A stretch of DNA of 60,587 nt from NCBI GenBank assembly GCA_027315315.1, contig DAHUYG010000060.1:1-60587 (forward strand), read 5' to 3'. The DNA comes from Acidimicrobiaceae bacterium. GTDB taxonomy: Bacteria > Actinomycetota > Acidimicrobiia > Acidimicrobiales > RAAP-2. The position numbers were made by a program, and so were the translations under genes. This document shows, in pieces, positions 11,896-18,368 of the stretch (position 1 is its first letter; the number at the start of each line of letters is the position of its first letter). The notes below the pieces were generated by a model. The model was given only the letters and a program-made list of their open reading frames with translations, did no database searches and had not been told where the DNA came from.

Positions 11896-12818
11896 ACGCG
11901 GCGCGATCGACCCGGCTGTCGATCGCCCTCGCGATCAACCTCGCACTCGTCGCCGGCGAACTCGTCGCCGGGCTCGCGGCACATGCGACGGCGCTCGTGG
12001 CCGACGCGGGGCACAACCTCACCGACGTCGTCGGGTTGGGCGCCGCCCTGCTCGCGATCGGATGGGCCAAGCGGCCGAGGAGCGAGACCCGGACGTTCGG
12101 CAATCACCGCGCCACGATCCTGGCCGCGCTGTTCAATGCGGTCGCGCTCGCCTTGATCACCGCGTCGATCGTCGGGCTGTCGGTCGACCGAATCGTCCAC
12201 CCCGAGACCGTGAACGGGGCCTGGCTCCTCGCGGTCGCCGGGGTGGCGCTCCTCGCAAACGGGGCGGCGGCCGTGGTCCTGCGCGACCGCGCCGGCGACC
12301 TCAACATGCGCGCCGCCTTGGCGCACATGACCTCGGACGGATTGGCGGCGGGCTTCGCCCTCGTGGCCGGCGTCGTCATCGTGGTGGCCGGCCGTCGAGC
12401 CGATCTCGCGGACCCGGCGGCCTCCCTCGCCGTGTCGCTCGCCATCGTCTTGCAGGCCCAGCGGCTCGTGCGCGCGAGCGTCGAGGTGCTGCTCGAGTCG
12501 ACCCCGAGCGACGTCGATCTCGCTGCGCTGAGGACGGCCATCACCTCGGTGGCCGGCGTGGCCGACGTCCACGACGTGCACGTCTGGAGCCTCTCGAGCG
12601 ACGTCCGGGCGCTGTCGGCCCACCTCGTCCTCGAGGGCCACCCGACCCTGGAACAGGCCCAGGAACTGGGAGAACAGGTGCGCGGGGCCATCGTCGAGCG
12701 GTTCGGGCTCGCCCACAGCACCCTCGAGCTCGAGTGCGAGCGCTGCACCGACGACGAGGACCCCTGCGGGATGGACACCGTCGCGCCACCGATCGGCGTG
12801 GCGGGCTCGAGGCCCTGA
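11892..12818 (+). CDS. Cation diffusion facilitator (CzcD-like metal/proton antiporter)
   Basis: The 308-aa protein has six predicted membrane helices. The two metal-site motifs are ADAGHNLTDVVG in helix 2 (HxxxD) and RAALAHMTSDGLAAG in helix 5 (HxxxD). A cytoplasmic ferredoxin-like domain contains VHDVHVWSLSSD. A Cys-rich tail (ECERCTDDEDPCG) could bind or sense metal. CDF proteins export Zn2+, Cd2+, Co2+ or Mn2+ in exchange for protons. The TTG start at 11892 overlaps the previous stop; translational coupling makes this start credible without its own strong ribosome site. Confidence 0.9.
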   Translation: MNAARSTRLSIALAINLALVAGELVAGLAAHATALVADAGHNLTDVVGLGAALLAIGWAKRPRSETRTFGNHRATILAALFNAVALALITASIVGLSVDRIVHPETVNGAWLLAVAGVALLANGAAAVVLRDRAGDLNMRAALAHMTSDGLAAGFALVAGVVIVVAGRRADLADPAASLAVSLAIVLQAQRLVRASVEVLLESTPSDVDLAALRTAITSVAGVADVHDVHVWSLSSDVRALSAHLVLEGHPTLEQAQELGEQVRGAIVERFGLAHSTLELECERCTDDEDPCGMDTVAPPIGVAGSRP

Positions 12819-13030
12819 GGCGAACCGTCCCCGGACGCGACGCAGCCCCGAGTAACCGTCCGGCCGAAACCGTCCGTGCTCCTCGGGGCCACGCCCGTGG
12901 CGGTCTGCCGCAACCTGCAGCGCGAGCCGTGTCGGACAACCCGCGCCCGGCGCAAGCCGACGGCTCCAGGGAAGCCACCGGCTCTTGCAGAGCCGCCTGT
13001 CGGGCACCTTTTCCTCCGCCCCGCCCGGCT
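12819..13030. other. Non-coding stretch after the CDF gene
   Basis: I see no gene. A compact perfect hairpin GGCTCT-TGC-AGAGCC lies near 12981-12996 and a CACCTTTTCC run follows at about 13006-13015. This combination may act as the terminator of the long upstream operon or as part of a structured RNA. Confidence 0.4.
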
Positions 13031-13145
13031 TCCCTTGCGGGACTCCGGCCGTCCTTGGGTCCGCCTTGCGGCGTTCCCTCGGATCCTCCTCTGATCCGCC
13101 TTGCGGCTTCACTTCGGTCTTGCTCCCTCCGGACTCGCCTTGCGG
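13031..13145. repeat. Four short hairpin repeats (CCGCCTTGCGG type)
   Basis: Copies lie at 13031-13042 (TCCCTTGCGGGA), 13060-13071 and 13095-13106 (both TCCGCCTTGCGG) and 13135-13145 (TCGCCTTGCGG). Each is a small stem with a CTT or TTGC loop. Spacing is 29, 35 and 40 nt, with similar CCCTCGGA/CTTCGG text between copies. They lie in a gene-free spacer, and the function is unknown. Confidence 0.6.
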
Positions 13146-13239
13146 CCAACCCTTTGGGGGCTTGTGGCGGGCTTTAGCCACCCGAACTGATGCAAAGGTT
13201 GCGCCTTTCGAATTCCCGGGTCAAGGGCCGCACGCGAAA

Positions 13240-13329
13240 TCCCCGACTTGTCCCCACAAATCTCTTTTCGTCCCCAGACGGCGACCATTCCTCCCCAACT
13301 TCTGTCCCAGACTCCCCAGGTGATCCCCA
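13240..13329. promoter_or_regulatory. Helically phased TCCCCA array upstream of tag
   Basis: TCCCC(A/G) hexamers begin at 13240, 13251, 13271, 13292, 13313 and 13324. The intervals of 11, 20, 21, 21 and 11 nt are all close to multiples of the 10.5-bp helical turn, so the sites face one side of the DNA. The array ends about 50 nt before the tag start. It could be a multi-site binding region for a regulator or architectural protein. Confidence 0.5.
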
Positions 13330-13354
13330 GTCGATGGCCCCCTCCGTCCGCCGC

Positions 13355-13378
13355 GTTGCAGCCGGATGCGACACTGGC
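13355..13378 (+). promoter_or_regulatory. Promoter-proximal motif shared with the Ku-divergent region
   Basis: GTTGCAGCC followed seven bases later by ACACTGGC, six bases in front of ATG 13382 counting from GACACT. The same layout (GTTACACCC-N7-ACACTGGC) precedes the gene at 16005, opposite Ku; 17 of 24 positions match. GACACT is placed like the -10 element of a leaderless actinobacterial transcript. Confidence 0.45.
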
Positions 13379-13381
13379 GCG

Positions 13382-13984
13382 ATGACCACGACACCGAGTG
13401 ACGACGCGTCGCGCTGTGGGTGGGCGACGGGCGAGTTCCTCGTCCCGTACCACGACGAGGAGTGGGGGGTGCCGGTCCACGACGACCGCCGCCACTTCGA
13501 GTTCCTCGTCCTCGAGGCCGCCCAAGCCGGCCTCAGCTGGCTGACGATCCTGCGGCGGCGGGAGGGATACCGCCGCGTCTTCGCCGGCTTCGACCCCGAG
13601 CTCGTGGCCGCGTTCACCGAGCGCGACGTGGAGCGGGCCCTCGGCGACACCGGGATCATCCGGAACCGCCAGAAGGTCGAGTCGACGGTGGCCAACGCGC
13701 GAGCGCTGCTCGCCCTGGTCGAGGCCGAGGGGAGCTTCGACGACTATCTCTGGGGGTGCGTCGAGGGGACCCCGATCCAAAACCAGTGGTCCGACACCGC
13801 CCAGATCCCGGCCAAGACCGAGCTCTCCGAACGCCTGAGCAAGGACCTTCGCTCGCGTGGTTTCCGATTCGTCGGCCCGGTGGTCTGCTACTCGCACCTG
13901 CAGGCGGCCGGCCTCATCAACGACCACGTGACGAGCTGCTTCCGGTGGGGCGTGCTCGCGGATGGGGGGACGGGGGCGCCCTGA
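13382..13984 (+). CDS. tag: DNA-3-methyladenine glycosylase I
   Basis: This base-excision repair enzyme removes 3-methyladenine from alkylated DNA. The 200-aa protein has RCGWATGEFLVPYHDEEWG at the N-terminus, FEFLVLEAAQAGLSWLTIL, the helix-hairpin-helix region GIIRNRQKVEST, and the C-terminal zinc ligands in INDHVTSC, together with CYSHLQAAG. Length and motifs match E. coli Tag. ATG 13382 is the first start at which homology begins; there is no good ribosome site, consistent with a leaderless mRNA. Confidence 0.95.
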   Translation: MTTTPSDDASRCGWATGEFLVPYHDEEWGVPVHDDRRHFEFLVLEAAQAGLSWLTILRRREGYRRVFAGFDPELVAAFTERDVERALGDTGIIRNRQKVESTVANARALLALVEAEGSFDDYLWGCVEGTPIQNQWSDTAQIPAKTELSERLSKDLRSRGFRFVGPVVCYSHLQAAGLINDHVTSCFRWGVLADGGTGAP

Positions 13985-13995
13985 GGCACCCCGGG

Positions 13996-14454
13996 TCACG
14001 CCCTGGGGGGTTCGCCCGGAGCGCCGGGCTGCGCCCCGAGAACCAGGACCATCACCAACCGAATGCCGAACTCGTCGAGCCCGTTCGAGCGCTCGGCGTC
14101 CCGGATCTCGTGCAGCTCGGGGCACCACTCGCGCTCGTCGAGCTCGACGAAGCCGGCCGACCGGTAGAAGGGGCCGTTCCACGGCACGTCGCGGAATGTG
14201 CAAAGGGTGAGCCGCTCGTATCGGGCCCCGGCCGCCCACGTGGCGGCCGCCTCGAGGAGGGCCCGCCCGATGCCGCGTCGTCCGTGCTCGGGCAGGACCG
14301 AGATCTGCTCGAGATGGGCCTGCCCGCAGACGAGGGTGAGCCAGGCGAACCCGACCGGGGGGTCGCCGGCTACGAAGGCCGCGAGCGGCGATTCCCCACG
14401 ATCGGCGACCGACACCGAGGCGCCGAGGAGTATGCCGATCCGGTCGAAGAGCAC
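13996..14454 (-). CDS. GNAT-family N-acetyltransferase, start uncertain
   Basis: The protein contains HLEQISVLPEHGRRGIGRALLE, the acetyl-CoA-binding motif A (V-x-P-x-x-R-x-x-G-x-G/A), and WNGPFYRSAGFVEL at the C-terminus. GTG 14454 is the first standard start, but the frame continues upstream with VRPAGPGDVPLLGAIEHRSG, which is the normal first strand and helix of a GNAT fold. The real start may therefore be a non-standard codon such as CTG 14517, only 9 nt after the stop of the upstream gene. The acceptor substrate is unknown. Confidence 0.72.
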   Translation of the reverse strand: MLFDRIGILLGASVSVADRGESPLAAFVAGDPPVGFAWLTLVCGQAHLEQISVLPEHGRRGIGRALLEAAATWAAGARYERLTLCTFRDVPWNGPFYRSAGFVELDEREWCPELHEIRDAERSNGLDEFGIRLVMVLVLGAQPGAPGEPPRA

Positions 14455-14525
14455 GCCCGAACGGTGCTCGATCGCCCCGAGCAGGGGGACGTCGCCCGGC
14501 CCGGCCGGCCGGACCAGCGAGCGGG

Positions 14526-14936
14526 CTAGGCCTTCTTGTGTCGTGGGGAGGGCTCCTTCACCATCCGGGAGACGAGCTGGCGCGACACGCCCCAGGCGCG
14601 AGCGATCTCGGCCATGGTGCTCCCCTCGGCGGCGGCCAGCTTGAACTGGGCCTGTTGGGCCCGGTGGCGGGCCGCCTGCACCTCGCGGATCATCTCGGAG
14701 GTCGCAGCGCGTCCCTGCGCCGCGTTCGACACGTTGGCGACGTCGGTGGCGTTGCGGCCCGACTCGACCATCCTGCGGATCCGACGCATGAGGGTCTCCA
14801 TCAGCTTCATCTGGCTCCGCGTCCGCACGATGGCCTCCTCCAACTCGCGCAGAGTCCTCGTCGCCTCCTCACGCAAGACGGCCATCTGTGCCGCTGAAGG
14901 CGCCTTGGCCTTCGGGCCGTTGGGTGATGTGGGCAT
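14526..14936 (-). CDS. Small helix-turn-helix protein with coiled coil
   Basis: The 136-aa product has a charged helical N-terminal half (about residues 18-60, probable coiled coil, LREEATRTLRELEEAIVRTR). The C-terminal helix-turn-helix reads STMAEIARAWGVSRQLVSRM, followed by a basic tail PSPRHKKA. It looks like a small DNA-binding protein of the resolvase-HTH or sigma-70-like HTH type. AAGGAG lies 5 nt before ATG 14936. It sits between Ku and an acetyltransferase on the same strand; targets are unknown. Confidence 0.7.
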   Translation of the reverse strand: MPTSPNGPKAKAPSAAQMAVLREEATRTLRELEEAIVRTRSQMKLMETLMRRIRRMVESGRNATDVANVSNAAQGRAATSEMIREVQAARHRAQQAQFKLAAAEGSTMAEIARAWGVSRQLVSRMVKEPSPRHKKA

Positions 14937-15029
14937 ACGTCTCCTTGCTCTCGCGCCGGGTCGGACCCGTGGACGTCGGCATCATCTCAGCTGCGGGCGG
15001 AATCGGCCCGAGGAGACCTCGGGCGAGGG

Positions 15030-15935
15030 CTAGGAGGCCTTCTTGCGAGCGGCGCGACGCGGGGTTTCGGTCGTCTTGTTCGCGGCCCGCTTGGCGTTCG
15101 AACGAGCCGCCGTCTTCTTGGCGGCCTTAGGCTGTGCCTTGGTCGAGGAGCCACCGCTCGCTGCCTTGACGCTGGCCTCGAGGGCCGCCATGAGGTCGAC
15201 GACCTTGGGTTGCGGTGCGGGCGCCTCGAGCACGATCTCGCGCCCCTCGTGCTTGCTCGCCACGAGCTCCTCGACACGCCCCCGATGGGTGTCGCGGTAG
15301 CGCTCGGCGTCCCACGACGAGCTCATGGCGTCGATGAGCTGCCGGGCGATCGCGACCTCGCGCTCGTTGAACTCCTCTTCACCGGGGAGGTTCGGGAGCT
15401 CCTCGGCCGGCGAGCGCACCTCGTCGGCGAAGTACATGGTCTGCATCACGAGGACGCCCTCGGCCCCGTCGGGCCTAACCGCGACGAGGTACTCCTTGTT
15501 GCGCATCACGAGCGTCGCGATGGCGATCTTGGACTCCTCCTCCATGGCCTTGCGCAGCAGGGCGTAGGCCCGGCGCGCCCCCTCGCCCTGGGGGGCGAGG
15601 TAGTAGCCCGACCGGTAGAAGAGCGGATCGATGTCCGCGGCGTCGACGAAGTCGACGATCGAGATGTTCCGGGAGCGCTCGGGGTCGGCGGCGGCGAGCT
15701 CGTCGTCGCTGAGGATCACGTACTCACCGTCGCCCAGGTTGAAGCCCTTCACGATCTTGGACTGGTCGACCTCGCGCCCGGTCCGCTCGTTCACCTTCTT
15801 GTAGCGGATCCGGTCCGAGGTGCCCGCCTCGAACTGGTTGAAGTGGATGGTCTTGTCCTGGGTCGCCGAGAACAGCCCAACGGGGACGTTAACCAGCCCG
15901 AAGCTGAGAGATCCCGACCAAATCGCTCGTGCCAT
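15030..15935 (-). CDS. ku: Ku protein for non-homologous end joining
   Basis: Bacterial Ku forms a homodimeric ring on double-strand ends and recruits LigD. The 301-aa protein starts MARAIWSGSLSFGLVNVPVG, the family signature, and contains ISIVDFVDAADIDPLFY, YYLAP and EFNEREVAIARQLIDAM. A Lys/Ala/Arg-rich tail after about residue 250 resembles the extended DNA-binding C-termini of actinobacterial Ku. ATG 15935 fixes the canonical N-terminus. No ligD is present in the window. Confidence 0.96.
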   Translation of the reverse strand: MARAIWSGSLSFGLVNVPVGLFSATQDKTIHFNQFEAGTSDRIRYKKVNERTGREVDQSKIVKGFNLGDGEYVILSDDELAAADPERSRNISIVDFVDAADIDPLFYRSGYYLAPQGEGARRAYALLRKAMEEESKIAIATLVMRNKEYLVAVRPDGAEGVLVMQTMYFADEVRSPAEELPNLPGEEEFNEREVAIARQLIDAMSSSWDAERYRDTHRGRVEELVASKHEGREIVLEAPAPQPKVVDLMAALEASVKAASGGSSTKAQPKAAKKTAARSNAKRAANKTTETPRRAARKKAS

Positions 15936-15957
15936 CGCCGTAGTCTTACCCACGTCA

Positions 15958-15977
15958 ACGATGGGGTCCACCATCGT
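15958..15977. promoter_or_regulatory. Inverted repeat in the Ku/16005 divergent promoter
   Basis: ACGATGG-GGTCCA-CCATCGT is a perfect 7-bp inverted repeat with a 6-nt spacer, 23 nt before the Ku start. It directly abuts the GTTACACCC motif at 15978. Its position suits an operator controlling one or both divergent genes. Confidence 0.5.
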
Positions 15978-16001
15978 GTTACACCCATTCGCCACACTGG
16001 C
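15978..16001 (+). promoter_or_regulatory. Second copy of the tag-type promoter motif
   Basis: GTTACACCC-N7-ACACTGGC ends 3 nt before ATG 16005. CACACT lies six bases from the start codon, as GACACT does before tag. The copy suggests shared regulation of tag and the Ku-divergent gene. Confidence 0.45.
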
Positions 16002-16004
16002 TTC

Positions 16005-16394
16005 ATGGCGACCGCGCCCAACCCGATGAAGTTGGTCGTGCTGGCGGCGAAGGGGCTCGCGGAGTTGAAGGACGACGACCTCCGGGGCAACCAGCTCCAT
16101 CTCGACCTCGAGGTGAGTGTGTGGCTGCGCCGATCGGGAGCCGAGCTCACCTCGGTGCCCCGGGCGCTGCTCGCACTGCGTCGTGCGCTGCTCGACGTCT
16201 CGGCCCTCGACCCGGGGAGCGAACCGGTCCCGCTCGTGCTGGCCGACGCCCAGCAGGCGGTGGCGAGCCTCTGCGTCTACCTCCACGGGCTGATCGGCCG
16301 GGGCGCGGCGTCGCTGCACATGGAGCGCTCCGAGTTCGTCGAGGCCGCCCTGGCCCAGCTCGGAGACGCCCGCAGCACCCGCCGCACCTCGTAG
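16005..16394 (+). CDS. Hypothetical protein divergent from Ku
   Basis: This 129-aa protein is not recognised. It begins MATAPNPMKLVVLAAKGLAE, continues with a mixed helix/strand pattern (LDLEVSVWLRRSGAEL), and has Ala/Leu-rich helices such as VPLVLADAQQAVASLCVYLH. It has no signal peptide or clear membrane span. It starts 70 bp from Ku on the opposite strand with a motif shared with tag, so a DNA-damage-related role is a reasonable guess only. Confidence 0.55.
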   Translation: MATAPNPMKLVVLAAKGLAELKDDDLRGNQLHLDLEVSVWLRRSGAELTSVPRALLALRRALLDVSALDPGSEPVPLVLADAQQAVASLCVYLHGLIGRGAASLHMERSEFVEAALAQLGDARSTRRTS

Positions 16395-16445
16395 CGCACG
16401 CCCCGCCCCCTCTGCGTGGCCCGGGGGCCCCGATAGGGTGGGCCC

Positions 16446-17111
16446 ATGTCCGAGACGACCTGGTCCGACGTCGATTCGTACCTCTGCGACCGCCTCCTCG
16501 GCTCGAACCCCGAGCTCGACGCGGCGCTCGCGTCGAGCCGCGAGGCGGGCCTTCCTCCCATCGCCGTCGCGCCCAACCAGGGCAAGCTGCTTGACGTCCT
16601 CCTCAGGGCGACCGGGGCGCGCTCGGTCCTCGAGATCGGCACCCTCGGTGCCTACAGCACGATCTGGATGGCCGCCGCCTTGCCCGACGACGGCCGGGTG
16701 GTCACCCTCGAGTTCGCCGACAAGCACGCGGACGTCGCGCAGGCGAACCTCGAGCATGCCGGGGTCGCCGACAAGGTGGAGATCCGCCGGGGACCGGCCC
16801 TCGACTCGTTGCGTCAGCTGATCGCCGAGTGGGCGGGGCCCTTCGACTTCGTCTTCATCGACGCCGACAAGGAGAACACCCGGCCCTACTTCGAGCTGTC
16901 GCTCGAGCTCGCCCGCCCCGGCACGGTGATCTTCGTCGACAACGTCGTGCGCAACGGCTCGCTCGTCGGGGACTCCGAGGACCCCCAGGTGCTCGGGATG
17001 CGGGAGTTCGTGGACTACGCGTCGAGCGAGCCCCGCGTCGAGATCACCGCCGTGCAGACCGTCGGCTCCAAGGGCTACGACGGATTTGCGATCGCCTACG
17101 TGAAGGGCTGA
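16446..17111 (+). CDS. Class I SAM-dependent O-methyltransferase
   Basis: The 221-aa protein belongs to the caffeoyl-CoA/catechol O-methyltransferase family. It has the SAM-binding motif VLEIGTLGAYS at residues 61-71, the acidic VVTLEF at the end of strand 2, the metal-binding FIDADKEN near residue 137 and FVDNVVRNGSL. Such enzymes methylate hydroxyl groups on small aromatic or other acceptors using a divalent metal; the acceptor is unknown. It is convergent with the MBL-fold gene (12-nt gap). Confidence 0.9.
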   Translation: MSETTWSDVDSYLCDRLLGSNPELDAALASSREAGLPPIAVAPNQGKLLDVLLRATGARSVLEIGTLGAYSTIWMAAALPDDGRVVTLEFADKHADVAQANLEHAGVADKVEIRRGPALDSLRQLIAEWAGPFDFVFIDADKENTRPYFELSLELARPGTVIFVDNVVRNGSLVGDSEDPQVLGMREFVDYASSEPRVEITAVQTVGSKGYDGFAIAYVKG

Positions 17112-17123
17112 TCCCCCGCCGCG

Positions 17124-18188
17124 TCAGCGGCCGGTCAGCTCCCAGCGCTCCGGGACGCCGGCGCTCCGCCGGGCGTCGCCGCGAGCCTCGAGGACGATCA
17201 GGTGTGCGAGCGTCTCGCCCAACGCGGCGCGTTGCATCCAGAACTGGATCTCGGACCAGGGCCTGCTCCAGGTGAGCTCGATCGCGATCTCCCACGCCGT
17301 GGACCCGGGCCGCTCCCGGAGCGCCCGGCGGATCTCCTCGAGGCGGGACTCGTGGTGCCCGCGCAGCTGCACGATCCGCTGCGCGAGGTTCCTGAACCGG
17401 TACTCGTGCGCGGGCAAGACCTCGGTCACGTCCAGTTCGGCGACCTTGTCGAGGGCATCGAGGAAGTCCGACAACGGATTGGAGGTCTGCTGGGGATGGA
17501 ACGAGATGTTCGGCGTGATCCTCGGCAAGATGTGGTCGCCGGACATGAGCACCCGGCGGCGGCCGTCGTAGAAGCACAGGTGCCCGGGCGAGTGGCCCGG
17601 GGTCCAGATCGCGGTCAGGTCCCATCCGGGGACCTCGGGGTGGTCACCGTCTTCGAGGAGCACGTCGGGCAGCACGGCCTGCACGAACTGGCGCACCGGC
17701 ATTGACGCCCCGCGCATGGTGTCCATGGCGTCGGTCGGCACCCCGCACTCGAGCAGATGGCCCCGCATCCGGGTGAGGAGGTCGTCCATCTGCATGTAGC
17801 GCTGCGGGAGGATCTCGGCGTCCGCCGGGTGCAGTGCGATCCAGGCCCCCGACGCCTCGCGGACCCGGCCGGCCAGCCCGTAGTGGTCCGGGTGGATGTG
17901 GGTGACGAGCACCGAGCGCACGTCGGTCATGGCGTAACCGGCCTTGTCGAGGCCGGCGTTGAGCGCCGCCCAGGCCTCCTCGGTGTCCCAACCGGCGTCG
18001 ATGAGGCTGACGCCGTCGTCGAGCTCGAGCAGGTACACAAGCACGTAGCGCAACGAGCTCTGGGGCATGGGCACGGGGACCGACCACAGCCCCTCGCCCA
18101 GGTGCTCGACCGGGGGGAGGACGTCGTCCTCCCAGGCGCGCAGCTGCGCGACCCCACTGATATCGATTGCTGTGAGGTCCCGCTCCAC
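17124..18188 (-). CDS. MBL-fold metallo-hydrolase
   Basis: This 354-aa metallo-beta-lactamase-fold protein contains LIDAGWD, the metal motif THIHPDH (H97, H99, D101, H102), WTPGHSPGHLCFYD, LMSGDHILPRITPN and LPAHEYRF. The C-terminal region (about residues 270-330) is a winged-helix-like extension seen in thioesterase/LACTB2-like members. Hydrolysis of a thioester or ester is likely, but the substrate is not readable. GTG 18188 is the first start before homology. Confidence 0.88.
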   Translation of the reverse strand: MERDLTAIDISGVAQLRAWEDDVLPPVEHLGEGLWSVPVPMPQSSLRYVLVYLLELDDGVSLIDAGWDTEEAWAALNAGLDKAGYAMTDVRSVLVTHIHPDHYGLAGRVREASGAWIALHPADAEILPQRYMQMDDLLTRMRGHLLECGVPTDAMDTMRGASMPVRQFVQAVLPDVLLEDGDHPEVPGWDLTAIWTPGHSPGHLCFYDGRRRVLMSGDHILPRITPNISFHPQQTSNPLSDFLDALDKVAELDVTEVLPAHEYRFRNLAQRIVQLRGHHESRLEEIRRALRERPGSTAWEIAIELTWSRPWSEIQFWMQRAALGETLAHLIVLEARGDARRSAGVPERWELTGR

Positions 18189-18368
18189 GTCACCCCCGCT
18201 GAGAGGCCCGACGGCCTGCCTCGGGGCTCATGCTAATGAGCGCCGCACGGGGGCCCGGCCCACCTCGCTCGACCCGACCCGGGGCGCCCCCCGATAGAAT
18301 CGGGTTCCCATGGCCCAACCCGAGCCATCGGTGGCCCCACTCCCCCGCCGGCGCTCCGGCCGGTCCCG

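Noticed and set aside
13031..13145. CRISPR array
   Set aside because: Repeats are only 11-12 nt, spacing varies and no cas gene is present.
13250..13260. DnaA box/replication origin
   Set aside because: TTGTCCCCACA resembles the TTGTCCACA box but has two extra bases, and no dnaA, dnaN or AT-rich stretch is near.
12819..13381. RNase P RNA, tmRNA or tRNA in the long spacer
   Set aside because: GGAGGAAAAGG on the minus strand recalls RNase P, but the other conserved blocks are absent; no tRNA cloverleaf or tmRNA end was recognisable.
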